Part shown: positions 1-8,725 of the stretch, piece by piece | Position numbering within the stretch: the stretch's first letter is position 1 | Layout: each line of letters opens with the position of its first letter | From: a virus | Length of the DNA: 64,000 nucleotides | Strand: one strand, 5' to 3' | Virus record (IMG/VR): IMGVR_UViG_3300045973_000675 | Span: 1-64,000 of that record | Translations under genes and position numbers: made by a program | Notes under the pieces: model-generated | The model's input: the letters and a program-made list of their open reading frames with translations, nothing else | What the model was told of the DNA's origin: nothing | Databases searched by the model: none

Positions 1-1249
1 CGTTCATCGGCGTGTAGGTCAAAGCGCTGGTGACGTTGGCGCTCGTGAGAGCGTGCGTGGCGGTGATGGCCCCGCTCGTGACATCGACGAGAACGTCGCT
101 TCCGGTCACGGTGCTGGTTTGCAGCGCTCCCGCGATGCGCGAGTCATCCCCCGCCGCAACGGTCCCGGCAGTCGTTCCAACGGGCAGCCAGCCAACGTCG
201 ATCTTGTGGTTAGTATCGGCTTGTGGGATTGCACTTGCCATTGGGGTGAGTGTGATGTTGGGTGCGAAGACGTTGGCAGAGGCGTCGAAGCCGGCGAGGC
301 CAGAGGCGCCGACGCGAAGCAGGTAAGAGCCGCACGTGCTGTTGGCTATGTCAATTTCTCCGCTTGGGCACCAAGCGAGCCGCGTGGTGAGTGGGGCTGA
401 TGTCCCACCCGTCCCATACGGTGCGTTGGCAAAAGTTACAATCCCACTTGCCAGGGCAAGGGAGAACACCGACGCATACCCGGCAACTACATATTTATTC
501 GTTGGGTTGTAATTGAATCCGATCCTTCCCGTGCTCATTGACACTGGGGCCGCGAAGGTGCTGGCAATATTCATGGCGTTCAACATCAATGCTCCGGAAG
601 CATCAAACTGTGCCTGACCAGTGGATCCGATAGACAACGGTGCAGGAGCCGCGCTCGCATTCCCCACGCTGACGTTTGTCTCGGTCGTGGTGCTGACGCC
701 GGTTCCGATGCCCGTCACGGTTCCGGTCCACGACGCGGTGCCACTGGCCGTAGCACTCGCGGTCCCGCTCACGGTCTGCGTTCCCGTGACGGTGCCAGTC
801 CCCGCACTCGTGCCTGTGCCTGTCGCGGTCGCCGTGACAGTTCTGGTTCCAGTGTTGGTGCTGGTGGCGTTCGTGGCGGTCGCGGTGAGCGAGCCAGTTC
901 CAGTCAGCGAGCCGGGGAGAAGGTAGATCGGAACAAGCGTACTGCTCAAATTTGGGATGACCGACGTGCTGAGCTTCGTCGCGCTGTCCAGGCACGGGAT
1001 GCCGTTGGCCGTGTTCGAGCAGATGTCGGTCGCGGAGACGGTGACGGTGCCATCCGCCGTCAACGTCTTGGTCGCGTTCGGGAACACAACGGTGGTGTTC
1101 CTCTGCTGCGACTGGAGAATCTTGTGGTCCGTCGAGCATATCTCGGCCGGTCCTTCGGTGTAGTCACAGTCGGCGGACCACGCCCACTTAGGTAGCACTA
1201 GGCCAGCGAGTGCGAAGGCGAGAAGGACCTGTGTGACCATGGCCCTCAT
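1..1249 (-). CDS. tail fibre-like protein, C-terminus cut by window edge
   Basis: The frame is open from the ATG at 1249 to base 1 (416 codons, no stop), so the C-terminus lies outside the window. A clear ribosome binding site (GGAGGT) sits 5 bases upstream. The first ~26 residues look like a Sec signal peptide: a hydrophobic core rich in L, A and V, then a plausible cleavage site near AWSA-D. After it comes a Thr/Ser/Gly-rich low-complexity stretch (about residues 115-190), then beta-rich sequence. The last visible residues, SALTYTPMN, resemble the short repeat seen in many phage tail fibres. A fibre role is inferred from this and from its place at the end of the tail operon. A signal peptide on such a protein is unusual. 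Confidence 0.7.
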   Translation of the reverse strand, partial: MRAMVTQVLLAFALAGLVLPKWAWSADCDYTEGPAEICSTDHKILQSQQRNTTVVFPNATKTLTADGTVTVSATDICSNTANGIPCLDSATKLSTSVIPNLSSTLVPIYLLPGSLTGTGSLTATATNATSTNTGTRTVTATATGTGTSAGTGTVTGTQTVSGTASATASGTASWTGTVTGIGTGVSTTTETNVSVGNASAAPAPLSIGSTGQAQFDASGALMLNAMNIASTFAAPVSMSTGRIGFNYNPTNKYVVAGYASVFSLALASGIVTFANAPYGTGGTSAPLTTRLAWCPSGEIDIANSTCGSYLLRVGASGLAGFDASANVFAPNITLTPMASAIPQADTNHKIDVGWLPVGTTAGTVAAGDDSRIAGALQTSTVTGSDVLVDVTSGAITATHALTSANVTSALTYTPMN

Positions 1250-1353
1250 TGCGCACCTCCAAGGATCAATCCCGCCAGCCATGCGCCAGCGCATGCGGTT
1301 GCGACGAAGATGGATCCGCTGAGTAGGCCGTAGGTTTCTTGTTGTTTGGTCAT
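1246..1353 (-). CDS. 35-residue single-span membrane protein
   Basis: This short gene has a good Shine-Dalgarno sequence (GAGGAA), starts at ATG 1353, and its TGA overlaps the ATG of the fibre gene (ATGA), which supports real translation. The product has a polar start (MTKQQETYG) and then one hydrophobic segment of about 25 residues rich in A, G, L and I. It could be a small holin-like or lysis accessory peptide, but nothing specific identifies it. Confidence 0.55.
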   Translation of the reverse strand: MTKQQETYGLLSGSIFVATACAGAWLAGLILGGAQ

Positions 1354-1363
1354 TGATTCTTCC

Positions 1364-2791
1364 TCATGCTGACACCGTGTACGTCTGGTACGCCTTCAGG
1401 CACCATCGATTCTCGCTGAGATTGAGCCAGAACCACAGCGCCGTCGGTCCGCCGAATTGCTTCGACTTGCCCGTCCCCGCAACAGCATCGAGGGCGAGCG
1501 GAAGAAAGTCACTTCCACCAGGCGGCGTCGCCCCGTTCACGACGACGATCTTGTTGCTCGGGGTGGCGTTCTTGAGATAGACCATGAACTCGAAGTGATC
1601 GGGAATAGCTCGGCCGTCGTTCCACTTCTTGTTGATGCCCTGGAAGGTGTTGTCGCCCCCTACCGTGAAGTCGCAAGCGTTAGCCCACGTGGTCGCGTGC
1701 TTTGATGGCATCAACCACGCGCCGCTAGTGGTCTGGTCAACGACGGGCGCGCTCACGCCGGGGACTGCCTTCAAGTCGAGCTTGTGCGTGCTCGCGTCAA
1801 CCGACGCAATTACCGAGCCGTCCGCCGACTGCACCACCTCGGACAGGTAGCCCGGCGTCGATCCAAACTCGACGCTGACCTTGTGATCGTTGATCGGCGC
1901 TACAGTGCTTCCCCCAGGCGGCGCGAGCAGTGGGGCATTGATGCTGCTGGGATGGTCGAGCCCTAGGCCAACCTCTACAGTGGCCGTTCCCGCAGAGGTA
2001 ATCATGAGACCAATGCGGATCACGTCGTCGACGCTGTCGACAGTTTCCGCTATAGGAACATCAACCCGAAACAACGTCCATGTCGCACTCGACGCGGTCC
2101 CGACGGCTATGTCGGTATTGAGATTGACTGCTGGTCCCGTCGGATGTTGGCGGAATAGTCCGGCCGTCAGGGTAGCGGTTCCTGCGGTGGCGCGTGCCCA
2201 AATCCGTAGGCGCCAAACCCGCGCCGGCCAGATTGCCAAATGGGGATCTCCAGCGGTACTGGCGTATGAACCCAAAAACTCGGAGCCACCGCCCGTTACA
2301 GTTGCGGATAACACCTCAGATGGTCGCCCGCTATCCGGGTTGCGTTGCAGTGATGTCGGGACGTAGGGAGAACTGTAAAAAGGCGGCGAGGCTTTAGTCT
2401 GGTTCGATCCGCCGTCGCCTCCGACATGGATGATCGCGCCGGGGTCGCCTGCACCGTCGTCTCGCTGACCTAAAATCCAAAGGAACAGTCGGTCAGAGGT
2501 CAGGCCGGAAAGCGATTGAACAGGGACAGAGAATGTGTACAGTGCCCACGAGCTCGACAGTGTCTGCGGCGTCAGCCCAACTGGAGGAGCAGAGTCCGTT
2601 CCGGTGTCGTACGGGGTCCAACTCCCGTGGGCATACTGCCCACGCATCAAGCGAGGAACTATCGTGTAGGTGTGGCCGCTTGTTGGATTTTCGACCTTCG
2701 CATAGATGGTCACCGGCACGGTCCCCGGCGGCCAGATGGCAAGGTTCGGGCTTGTATCTGGCTCAAAAGTCCATATTGACCAGCCTGCCAT
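1364..2791 (-). CDS. tail fibre/receptor-binding-like protein with two related beta-sandwich domains
   Basis: The product has 475 residues. The start chosen is the ATG at 2791 (MAGWSIW), which overlaps the upstream TAA as TAATG; a longer frame would only read into the previous gene. Two internal segments look alike: PNLAIWPPGTVPVTIYAKV near the N-terminus and PHLAIWPARVWRLRIWARA near residue 190. Each is followed by a beta-rich stretch, which suggests a duplicated carbohydrate-binding-type sandwich. The C-terminal third ends in a Trp-rich beta domain. Its position after the spike gene and before another fibre suggests a surface tail protein. Function is inferred from context only. Confidence 0.55.
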   Translation of the reverse strand: MAGWSIWTFEPDTSPNLAIWPPGTVPVTIYAKVENPTSGHTYTIVPRLMRGQYAHGSWTPYDTGTDSAPPVGLTPQTLSSSWALYTFSVPVQSLSGLTSDRLFLWILGQRDDGAGDPGAIIHVGGDGGSNQTKASPPFYSSPYVPTSLQRNPDSGRPSEVLSATVTGGGSEFLGSYASTAGDPHLAIWPARVWRLRIWARATAGTATLTAGLFRQHPTGPAVNLNTDIAVGTASSATWTLFRVDVPIAETVDSVDDVIRIGLMITSAGTATVEVGLGLDHPSSINAPLLAPPGGSTVAPINDHKVSVEFGSTPGYLSEVVQSADGSVIASVDASTHKLDLKAVPGVSAPVVDQTTSGAWLMPSKHATTWANACDFTVGGDNTFQGINKKWNDGRAIPDHFEFMVYLKNATPSNKIVVVNGATPPGGSDFLPLALDAVAGTGKSKQFGGPTALWFWLNLSENRWCLKAYQTYTVSA

Positions 2792-3447
2792 TACGGTGTA
2801 CCCGGTGCTCCGCGTCCGGAGCCTCCGTCTGTGACGGCTACGCCGATGTCCCAAGATGCAGGCGAAGCGGTCACGAGTTTAGGATTTGCGTACTGGTTGG
2901 GGATAACATCCGAGGCGTAGTAGACGATCGGGACTGCGGCGGTCGAGTCAATCAGGTACAGGTCGCCGCCGGCCGTGTCCTTGGTCGGGTGGACGTGTTC
3001 CTTTGCCGTCGCCTCTCCGCTGCTCGTAGCGCCGGGGTCGGCAATTCCGTCTTCAAGGGGGAGCTCGGTGCTGAGGGTGACGCTGTCTTGACTGTCGATG
3101 CGCTGCCACGCCGTCGCGGCTGCACCGGTCTTCCACCAGAGCGCAACGAAGTTTCCAGAGCCGTCAACCTGCTGAGCCACAGCGGGGATCTGACGGTTGA
3201 ACGATGTTCCTGGCGCCTCCGGATCGTCATGAGTCCCCGACGATGGATCGAAGGTGATCCGCACCCACCCTGGGACGTGCGTGACCGTCGCGTTGCCGGC
3301 GATCTTCGCCATCAGCACGGCGAGGGCTGCCGCCTGAGCGGCATTCGGCAGAGCGCCGTTGAGCGATTGCAGGAATGCCAGCCCCTCCGTCACCTGCGCG
3401 TCGTAGGTGTCCTGGCCGAGCGCGCGCCCTGTTGGGGTATCGTTCAC
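2791..3447 (-). CDS. tail/baseplate-associated protein of unknown function
   Basis: The product has 218 residues. It starts at a GTG that overlaps the TGA of the spike gene (GTGA). The N-terminal ~50 residues are helical (LAFLQSLNGAL...AALAVLMAKIAG); the rest is beta-rich and hydrophilic, with a KEHVHPT segment of the kind found in fibre or virion surface proteins. I recognise no family. Its place directly after the spike suggests a baseplate or fibre-attachment component. Confidence 0.45.
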   Translation of the reverse strand: MNDTPTGRALGQDTYDAQVTEGLAFLQSLNGALPNAAQAAALAVLMAKIAGNATVTHVPGWVRITFDPSSGTHDDPEAPGTSFNRQIPAVAQQVDGSGNFVALWWKTGAAATAWQRIDSQDSVTLSTELPLEDGIADPGATSSGEATAKEHVHPTKDTAGGDLYLIDSTAAVPIVYYASDVIPNQYANPKLVTASPASWDIGVAVTDGGSGRGAPGTP

Positions 3448-4151
3448 TGGTACTCCGAAAACGCGACCTTCGACAGGAAGTCCGTGGTTGCTCCCGCTTG
3501 GGTGAAGACGGTGATGTCCTGCATGAGGGCCTGGAACCCAGGCTGCAAGGCTGACAGCGGCCCCTGGGAAGCGGCCACAAGAGACGCCAGGGCGGCTAGG
3601 TCGTTCTGTAGGCGCGCCTTCTCGGCGGTGCGGTAGCTGGTGCCGAGCATGATGGCCTCGTCGGCGCTCTCGCTGCCGAGCTGGATTGGATGATCGGTAG
3701 ACTTCGCACGCAGGCGGATGACCGTCCCGTCCGGCTTGCGACGGATGAACATCTGCTCTTGTCCTCCGCGGCTATCCAGCACGATGTCGAATGCCTTGGT
3801 TTCGATGATCCTGACCAGGTGGGCGTCCTTAGGTGCGATGGTCTGCGCGTAGGTCGGGGCCTCGCTCTTGCCGCCAGGCTTGCCCCAGTGGCCGCCCTGG
3901 TACTTGGGCCTGTCGGGGTCGCCCATAAGAAACTGCACCGTTACGGTGGCCCCCATCTCGGGAACGTCGAAGTCTCCGGTCTGCGCACTGCCGCTGGCCT
4001 TGCCGACAGGTTCAGCCCACGCCGAATCAGGCTCAATCAGTCCGGGGATCATCACGCGCACGCGCCCCAACAGCAGCGGATCTGCGTTGTCGACCACCGT
4101 CCCGTCGTAGAGACCGAGGTATCGGAGCGCTTCTGGATCGTCGAATTCCAT
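3444..4151 (-). CDS. baseplate spike protein, gpV/gp5 OB-fold type
   Basis: The product has 235 residues. The N-terminal region YLGLYDGTVVDNADP followed by LLGRVRVMIPG is typical of the OB-fold of phage baseplate assembly protein V, T4 gp5 N-domain and VgrG. A PEMGATVTVQFLMGDPDRP segment follows, where these proteins usually carry the line about size and value of the mesh of strands. In virions this protein sits on the hub and forms or carries the membrane-piercing spike. The C-terminal part is helical, not a long beta-helix, so the piercing tip may be short or supplied by another protein. It follows the hub gene directly (TAATG overlap), as expected. Confidence 0.8.
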   Translation of the reverse strand: MEFDDPEALRYLGLYDGTVVDNADPLLLGRVRVMIPGLIEPDSAWAEPVGKASGSAQTGDFDVPEMGATVTVQFLMGDPDRPKYQGGHWGKPGGKSEAPTYAQTIAPKDAHLVRIIETKAFDIVLDSRGGQEQMFIRRKPDGTVIRLRAKSTDHPIQLGSESADEAIMLGTSYRTAEKARLQNDLAALASLVAASQGPLSALQPGFQALMQDITVFTQAGATTDFLSKVAFSEYQ

Positions 4152-5383
4152 TAGTGCCTCGGGTGGAAGGACGTGCCCTCTGATTCGCTGGTGCGACGGT
4201 TGATCTTTTCGATCTCTTCCAGCTTATCGTCGTCGGCCGATTCCTTCTTGTTCAGCGCGCCCTTGGCCTTCACGTCGCGCTTGGGATCTGCCCAGCCGAA
4301 GTGAGCATCGCGGGTGCATTCGAGCGCGATGACGTACGGACCCGTCCCGACGGGCTTGTGGTTGGCCTTCTCGATGTACCACTTACCCGACAGGCGCTGG
4401 CCAATGCCGGCCACCACCACCAGGTCGCGCGCTCCGACGTTCTTGTCCCCCACGATGGTGCACGACATCTTGAGCAGGCCCTTGCGGCTCTTGTGGTACT
4501 TGGCGTCCGATTCGCGCTTGGCTGCGGCCTCGGTGGGGGCCGAGGTTGAGGACGTGGCCTCGGACGCCGCCTTGGTGGCAAGTCCGAGCGATTGGGCGCT
4601 CTTCTGGTCGAATAGTTCGATGGTCGTTCCCAGCGTGGGATCCGTGTGGTCGGCGTTTCCACGTGAAACGGCAATGGCCTTCTTGGACATCGGGTCGATG
4701 CCCTTATGGGCCATGGCCCCAACCTTCCCTTTCACCTCTTCCGAGATAGTCGGGAAGGTCACGAACACGCAGTTTGGATCTTGGGCATTGGTCTTGCCCG
4801 CCCACACGAGGGTCTTGACTGGCTGCTGGTCGAACTTGGCGCGGTGGAAGTGCAGTTGCCCGCGCGAGATCACAAACTCGAATCCTTCCTGATCGGCGAG
4901 GTGGCGGATGAACTGGGCATCCGTGCACCGGGCCTGCGTGATCTGCGGGTAGATGACCTTCGTGTCCTCGACGTAGGCATCGGTCCCGAACCCATATTCG
5001 GCCGCGACCTTTCGCACAACATCGGACCTGGTCATGCTGGACCAGCGGCGCGACTTGCGCTCGCCGTCCATCCACACGGCCTGCCCGTGGGCCTTGATGG
5101 ACAGCAGCTGCCCGCCCGAGATTTCGACGATCACGCAGCGGCGAACCTCGGTCATGTCACCGTGGTAGCCCCACGAGACATCGATCTCATTCTTCAGGCG
5201 GAACAGCGGATCGTCGAAGAACGCCAGGTCCCAGTTGTCCAGCGAGAGCGTGACCTCGTCGACCAGCTTGGCGTTGTCGTCGTAGGAAAACGAGACGATG
5301 CGCTCGCTCAAGTCGAGCGGGATGGAGTTCTTGTCGCCGATCCGCTTGATCGCCACCGTGACGTGAGGGGCGTCTTGGCTCAC
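4151..5383 (-). CDS. baseplate hub protein, late control gpD family
   Basis: The product has 410 residues and matches the phage late-control protein D/T4 gp27 pattern: a beta-rich N-terminal domain (RIVSFSYDDNAKLVDEVTLSL), a middle region with the LADQEGFEFVISRGQLHFHR signature, and a C-terminal barrel (DLVVVAGIGQRLSGKWYIEKANH). The hub forms the centre of the baseplate between tube and spike. It overlaps the LysM gene upstream (GTGA/ATGA type junction) and the spike gene downstream. The last ~50 residues are charged and probably disordered. Confidence 0.85.
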   Translation of the reverse strand: MSQDAPHVTVAIKRIGDKNSIPLDLSERIVSFSYDDNAKLVDEVTLSLDNWDLAFFDDPLFRLKNEIDVSWGYHGDMTEVRRCVIVEISGGQLLSIKAHGQAVWMDGERKSRRWSSMTRSDVVRKVAAEYGFGTDAYVEDTKVIYPQITQARCTDAQFIRHLADQEGFEFVISRGQLHFHRAKFDQQPVKTLVWAGKTNAQDPNCVFVTFPTISEEVKGKVGAMAHKGIDPMSKKAIAVSRGNADHTDPTLGTTIELFDQKSAQSLGLATKAASEATSSTSAPTEAAAKRESDAKYHKSRKGLLKMSCTIVGDKNVGARDLVVVAGIGQRLSGKWYIEKANHKPVGTGPYVIALECTRDAHFGWADPKRDVKAKGALNKKESADDDKLEEIEKINRRTSESEGTSFHPRH

Positions 5384-5715
5384 CGCTGCCCCCGCGTTGC
5401 ACTGAGGATCTTCTCCAGCACGGTGCGCTCGCTCGGGAACACGAGTTCGCGCCCGGGCGTGAGGGCAATGGTCGGGTCATGGATGGGCTGTGGCTGGAAC
5501 CACGCGACGATGGGCCACAGGTGCTGGCCGTCCTTGATGTTCGGGAAGGCTCGCGCAGACAGTCCCCAAAGAGTGTCGCCATCCACCACCGTGTGGTACT
5601 TGTTGTCGGGCAAGTCCTGGTAGCGAAATGGATCTGGGTCCGTCAGAAACGTCCTGCCCTGGTCGTCCTTGATGGCCAACGAGAGCGAGTAGCGGGAGAG
5701 GCGCGAGGGCGGCAT
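5380..5715 (-). CDS. LysM-domain baseplate/tail protein (gp53/XkdP-like)
   Basis: The product has 111 residues. A LysM motif is visible from about residue 40 (YHTVVDGDTLWGLSARAF...LWPIVAWFQP...PGRELVFP), ending with the classic LVFPS. In contractile-tail loci a small LysM protein lies between the tape measure/tube-initiator genes and the hub, and links tube and baseplate. Gene order here fits exactly. Confidence 0.8.
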   Translation of the reverse strand: MPPSRLSRYSLSLAIKDDQGRTFLTDPDPFRYQDLPDNKYHTVVDGDTLWGLSARAFPNIKDGQHLWPIVAWFQPQPIHDPTIALTPGRELVFPSERTVLEKILSATRGQR

Positions 5716-6440
5716 CAGCCAATCCCCTGTCGAGAGCTGCGCTGATTACCCGAGACCAGAACGTCGGTCCTGGTCATGTGGGCGTCGCGGATTTCCTTGA
5801 GCGAGATGGCCGCGCTGAAACGCAATACCTCTCCAGTCCTTGCCCATCCGGTGTACTCGATTCCAATTTCCTCGACTGTGGCCGTCAGGCTGATGAAGTT
5901 GGGCCAGTAGAACAGCACTCGCGGGGGTGAACCGGTGGTGGTTGATGCGTAGCCAAGACTGCGCAGAAAATTCATCGCGCTATCTACGTAGTCAACCCCA
6001 GCCGTGATGCCGGGATTCTCAAACTGATCGACGTTCGCGTTCTGCATGTATTCGAGGGCGTCGAATTGCAGCGTGAACTTGAACGGAACGCTCTTGGTAT
6101 GTGAGTAGTGCCGGCGTTCGTGACTGAGCCCTGGCACCACAATGTCAGACCACACGGCACTAATGGTCTCGCTCAACTTGTCCGGGTTGAACTGGGCGTC
6201 CATCCACGTGGTGAACCGACCCTCTTCCTTGTTCTGCAGATCGGCATCGTCATACAGATGCAGCTCCATCTTGGCCGCCGGAATAGAGAGCGACGACATC
6301 TGGCCCGCGGGAGCGGCGGGGCGGATGGGCGGGTTCTGGTCGCGCGCCACGGCCTTGCTGGGCTTGGCGGTCGGCTGTGCAGCCGCGATGCTGGCCGCGA
6401 CGTTCACGCCGAAGAACTTGGTGAGGACGGGAATGGCCAC
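5715..6440 (-). CDS. contractile injection system tube-initiator protein
   Basis: The product has 241 residues. After a disordered, Ala/Pro-rich start (residues 1-50) it carries the segment WMDAQFNPDKLSETISAVWS, typical of the CIS tube-protein family found in phages and in Afp/MAC-type systems. This family makes the first layers between hub and tube. It lies between tape measure and LysM genes, the usual place. It overlaps the LysM gene by one base. Confidence 0.75.
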   Translation of the reverse strand: MAIPVLTKFFGVNVAASIAAAQPTAKPSKAVARDQNPPIRPAAPAGQMSSLSIPAAKMELHLYDDADLQNKEEGRFTTWMDAQFNPDKLSETISAVWSDIVVPGLSHERRHYSHTKSVPFKFTLQFDALEYMQNANVDQFENPGITAGVDYVDSAMNFLRSLGYASTTTGSPPRVLFYWPNFISLTATVEEIGIEYTGWARTGEVLRFSAAISLKEIRDAHMTRTDVLVSGNQRSSRQGIG

Positions 6441-6443
6441 GGC

Positions 6444-8723
6444 TTAGCCCCCTACCGGGATGGGGTGGAAGGCGCGCGCCCGCTTGCGCAGGTCGGCCTT
6501 GCGCACGGATTCCGCGACCTGCTCGCCGTCCAGGTGCAGGTGGGTGTGGATTTCGGCGACGGCTGGACCCACGGATTGGACGTCGGATACCGAAGACTGG
6601 TTGGCGGCATGCTGTGACGACGTCGGTCCGCGGGCGATGACGCTGGCCATGGCCGCAACGGGGATCGTCGACGCGCCGGCCGCGGACGACATTTGGCCAA
6701 CGTCCATGGACGCGATCGGGCTCTGCTCTGGCGCGGCCACCACCACCGTCCTGCCTGTGAGGTCGTCGCGGAACTTGTTGATCGACGTTTCGACCTGATC
6801 GAGTTCGCGACCCACGCTGTTGGACAGGCCGAGATCTGCACCGAACAACGAACCAACGAAATCCGCCGTCTTGGCCAGGATGCGAAGAAGCGACGAGGCC
6901 ATGCCGATCACGAAACCAATGGCGTCGAGCGCGATGGCCGCGAACCCTTGCAGTGCCCCCTTCATGTCGCCGTCCAAGATCGCCACAACCAAATTCAGGC
7001 CGTCGCGCAAGAAGTAGAGCACCGGCTTGATGACCGGACCGAGCACCTCCCATGCCTCACGAAATATCCCGATCAAGGTAGTGGCCACGCGGAATTCAAA
7101 CGCTACTTTCTCAGCCAGAATGCCAGCAACCCATGCCAGAAGAGTTCCGACGTAGGCTGCGACATCTCCGAACGTATCCCAGGTGGCAGCATTCCCCTCT
7201 GCGGAGTCGTCCGCCAGCCCCAGGGCAATACCGATTCCCTTCCATGCGAGCAGCAGTCTGTCGAAGGTCGGCTGCAACTTTTCCATTGTGTTGTCCCAGC
7301 CATTCATGAACCCTTCCCAGGCGTTCTGGATGACCCCGACCCAGTGCCAGACCTGAACGGCAAACTTCTTGATCCCGGAGTTCTCCGCCTTGTCCATCTC
7401 TTCACGGACCTTGCCGGAGAAGCCGCCTTGGTCGAAAAGCTGCACGAGACCCTGGAAGACGAGACCGACCGTATTGGCCGCAGCGGCGAAGCGGCCCCAA
7501 AAACCGTTGCCCTCGACGATCTCCCGGTTGAGATCTTTGATGGCCAGGTTGAGAAGCATTAGGGCCGGCGCGAATACCTTGGTCAGCGGCCCGCCGATGA
7601 AATCGACCATGTTGGCAAAGTTCGCCCTGAGTCGGTTTTCCTGAGTCCCCATCTCTTCCGCGACGGACTCGGTCATGGCCTGCGCGGCCCCGCCGGCGCC
7701 ATTCATCTGCTTGCCGATCTCCGCGGCTGCCTTTGCACCGTAGACCATCTCGCCCGAAGCGCTCCGCACGCCGCGCGAAAGTTCGCCCATGATGGCAACC
7801 ATGGTGCCGGCGCCGCGAGGCCCGAAGACCTTCCCGATCTTCTCTGCCTTGTCGCCTTCGGATAGCGATCCCATGCGAGCGTCGAGTTCGGCCAGGATGG
7901 TCAGGAGGGGCTTCATCCCTCCCGTGGCGGCGTCTTTGGCGCTTACCCCTAGTCCGGCCAGCTTCGCGCGCGCAGCCCCTCCCGCGAGCCCCGACAGCGC
8001 CATGTTGACGCCCATGATGGCCTGGCCGGCATCGGGCAAGACCTTCTTGGCCAAGCCGACGGCCGCCAAGGCGTCGTTGAAGTTGGCCCCCGCGAGTTCC
8101 GCGCCGCGGGCCACGCCGGTCACCATCGGGACGATATCGGCAGCTGATACCCCGAACATCCGCATGGCCACGGCCATCTTGTCGACCGTGGGGGTGGCGT
8201 CGGCGGCCGTGAGGTGAAATTCCTTCAGGATGCTGGCCACCGCCTGCGCGGCCTGTGGCCCCGCCAGCTCCCCGAAACTCGCCTTGGCCAGAAGGACGCT
8301 GGCATTCAGAGCCTCGATGGCACCCTCTGCCCCCATGCCGTTGGTGATGAGCATCTTGAGGTCTTGGGCAGCCTCGTCGGCCGTGACGCCAATGCCCCGC
8401 AGCCCAACGTCGTCCGCAGCCTTGCGCAGTTCTTCCAGTTGCTCGGCAGTGGCACCAGCGCGGGCCCCGGCCTGGGCCAAGGTCAATGAACCCTCGGCCG
8501 CCTCGTGGGCGAACCCGTAGGCGATGGCGGTACCGGCGGCAACGGCCGCTCCCGCAACGGCGGCAAGGCCAAGCGCCCACTTCCCGAGATGCAGCGCGGA
8601 CCCGGTCGCCAAATCCTCGGCCGCCTTTTCGGTGGCGTGGAACTGATGCTTGGCCTTCTCCATCACGGTGGAGAATTCGTCCTTGGCCTCCAGGAGAATG
8701 CCCAGCCCGAGATTGTTCAGCAT
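6444..8723 (-). CDS. tail tape measure protein
   Basis: This is the longest minus-strand tail protein after the SGNH fibre (759 residues). The N-terminal third is helical (MLNNLGLGILLEAKDEFSTV), a central part has the Gly/Ala-rich pattern seen in tape measure proteins (LAAVGLAKKVLPDAGQAI, then GPRGAGTMVAIMGEL), and there are several hydrophobic segments after residue 370. It sets tail length and is ejected with the DNA. It starts right after the frameshifted tail chaperone, as in most tailed phages. Confidence 0.9.
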   Translation of the reverse strand: MLNNLGLGILLEAKDEFSTVMEKAKHQFHATEKAAEDLATGSALHLGKWALGLAAVAGAAVAAGTAIAYGFAHEAAEGSLTLAQAGARAGATAEQLEELRKAADDVGLRGIGVTADEAAQDLKMLITNGMGAEGAIEALNASVLLAKASFGELAGPQAAQAVASILKEFHLTAADATPTVDKMAVAMRMFGVSAADIVPMVTGVARGAELAGANFNDALAAVGLAKKVLPDAGQAIMGVNMALSGLAGGAARAKLAGLGVSAKDAATGGMKPLLTILAELDARMGSLSEGDKAEKIGKVFGPRGAGTMVAIMGELSRGVRSASGEMVYGAKAAAEIGKQMNGAGGAAQAMTESVAEEMGTQENRLRANFANMVDFIGGPLTKVFAPALMLLNLAIKDLNREIVEGNGFWGRFAAAANTVGLVFQGLVQLFDQGGFSGKVREEMDKAENSGIKKFAVQVWHWVGVIQNAWEGFMNGWDNTMEKLQPTFDRLLLAWKGIGIALGLADDSAEGNAATWDTFGDVAAYVGTLLAWVAGILAEKVAFEFRVATTLIGIFREAWEVLGPVIKPVLYFLRDGLNLVVAILDGDMKGALQGFAAIALDAIGFVIGMASSLLRILAKTADFVGSLFGADLGLSNSVGRELDQVETSINKFRDDLTGRTVVVAAPEQSPIASMDVGQMSSAAGASTIPVAAMASVIARGPTSSQHAANQSSVSDVQSVGPAVAEIHTHLHLDGEQVAESVRKADLRKRARAFHPIPVGG

Positions 8724-8725
8724 GG

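Noticed and set aside
603-1139. 178-residue His/Arg/Asp-rich minus frame
   Set aside because: It is a shifted-frame shadow of the Thr/Ser-rich stretch of the fibre gene that is open from 1249 to 1; its composition is an artefact of repeated ACC/GGC codons.
2533-3636. 367-residue plus-strand frame over the tail genes
   Set aside because: Antisense to two overlapping, well-supported minus-strand genes; no RBS or domain. Long antisense frames are common at this GC content.
6250-7053. 267-residue Arg/Gly-rich minus frame across tape measure and tube-initiator genes
   Set aside because: Overlaps both well-supported genes in another frame; composition typical of a shadow frame.
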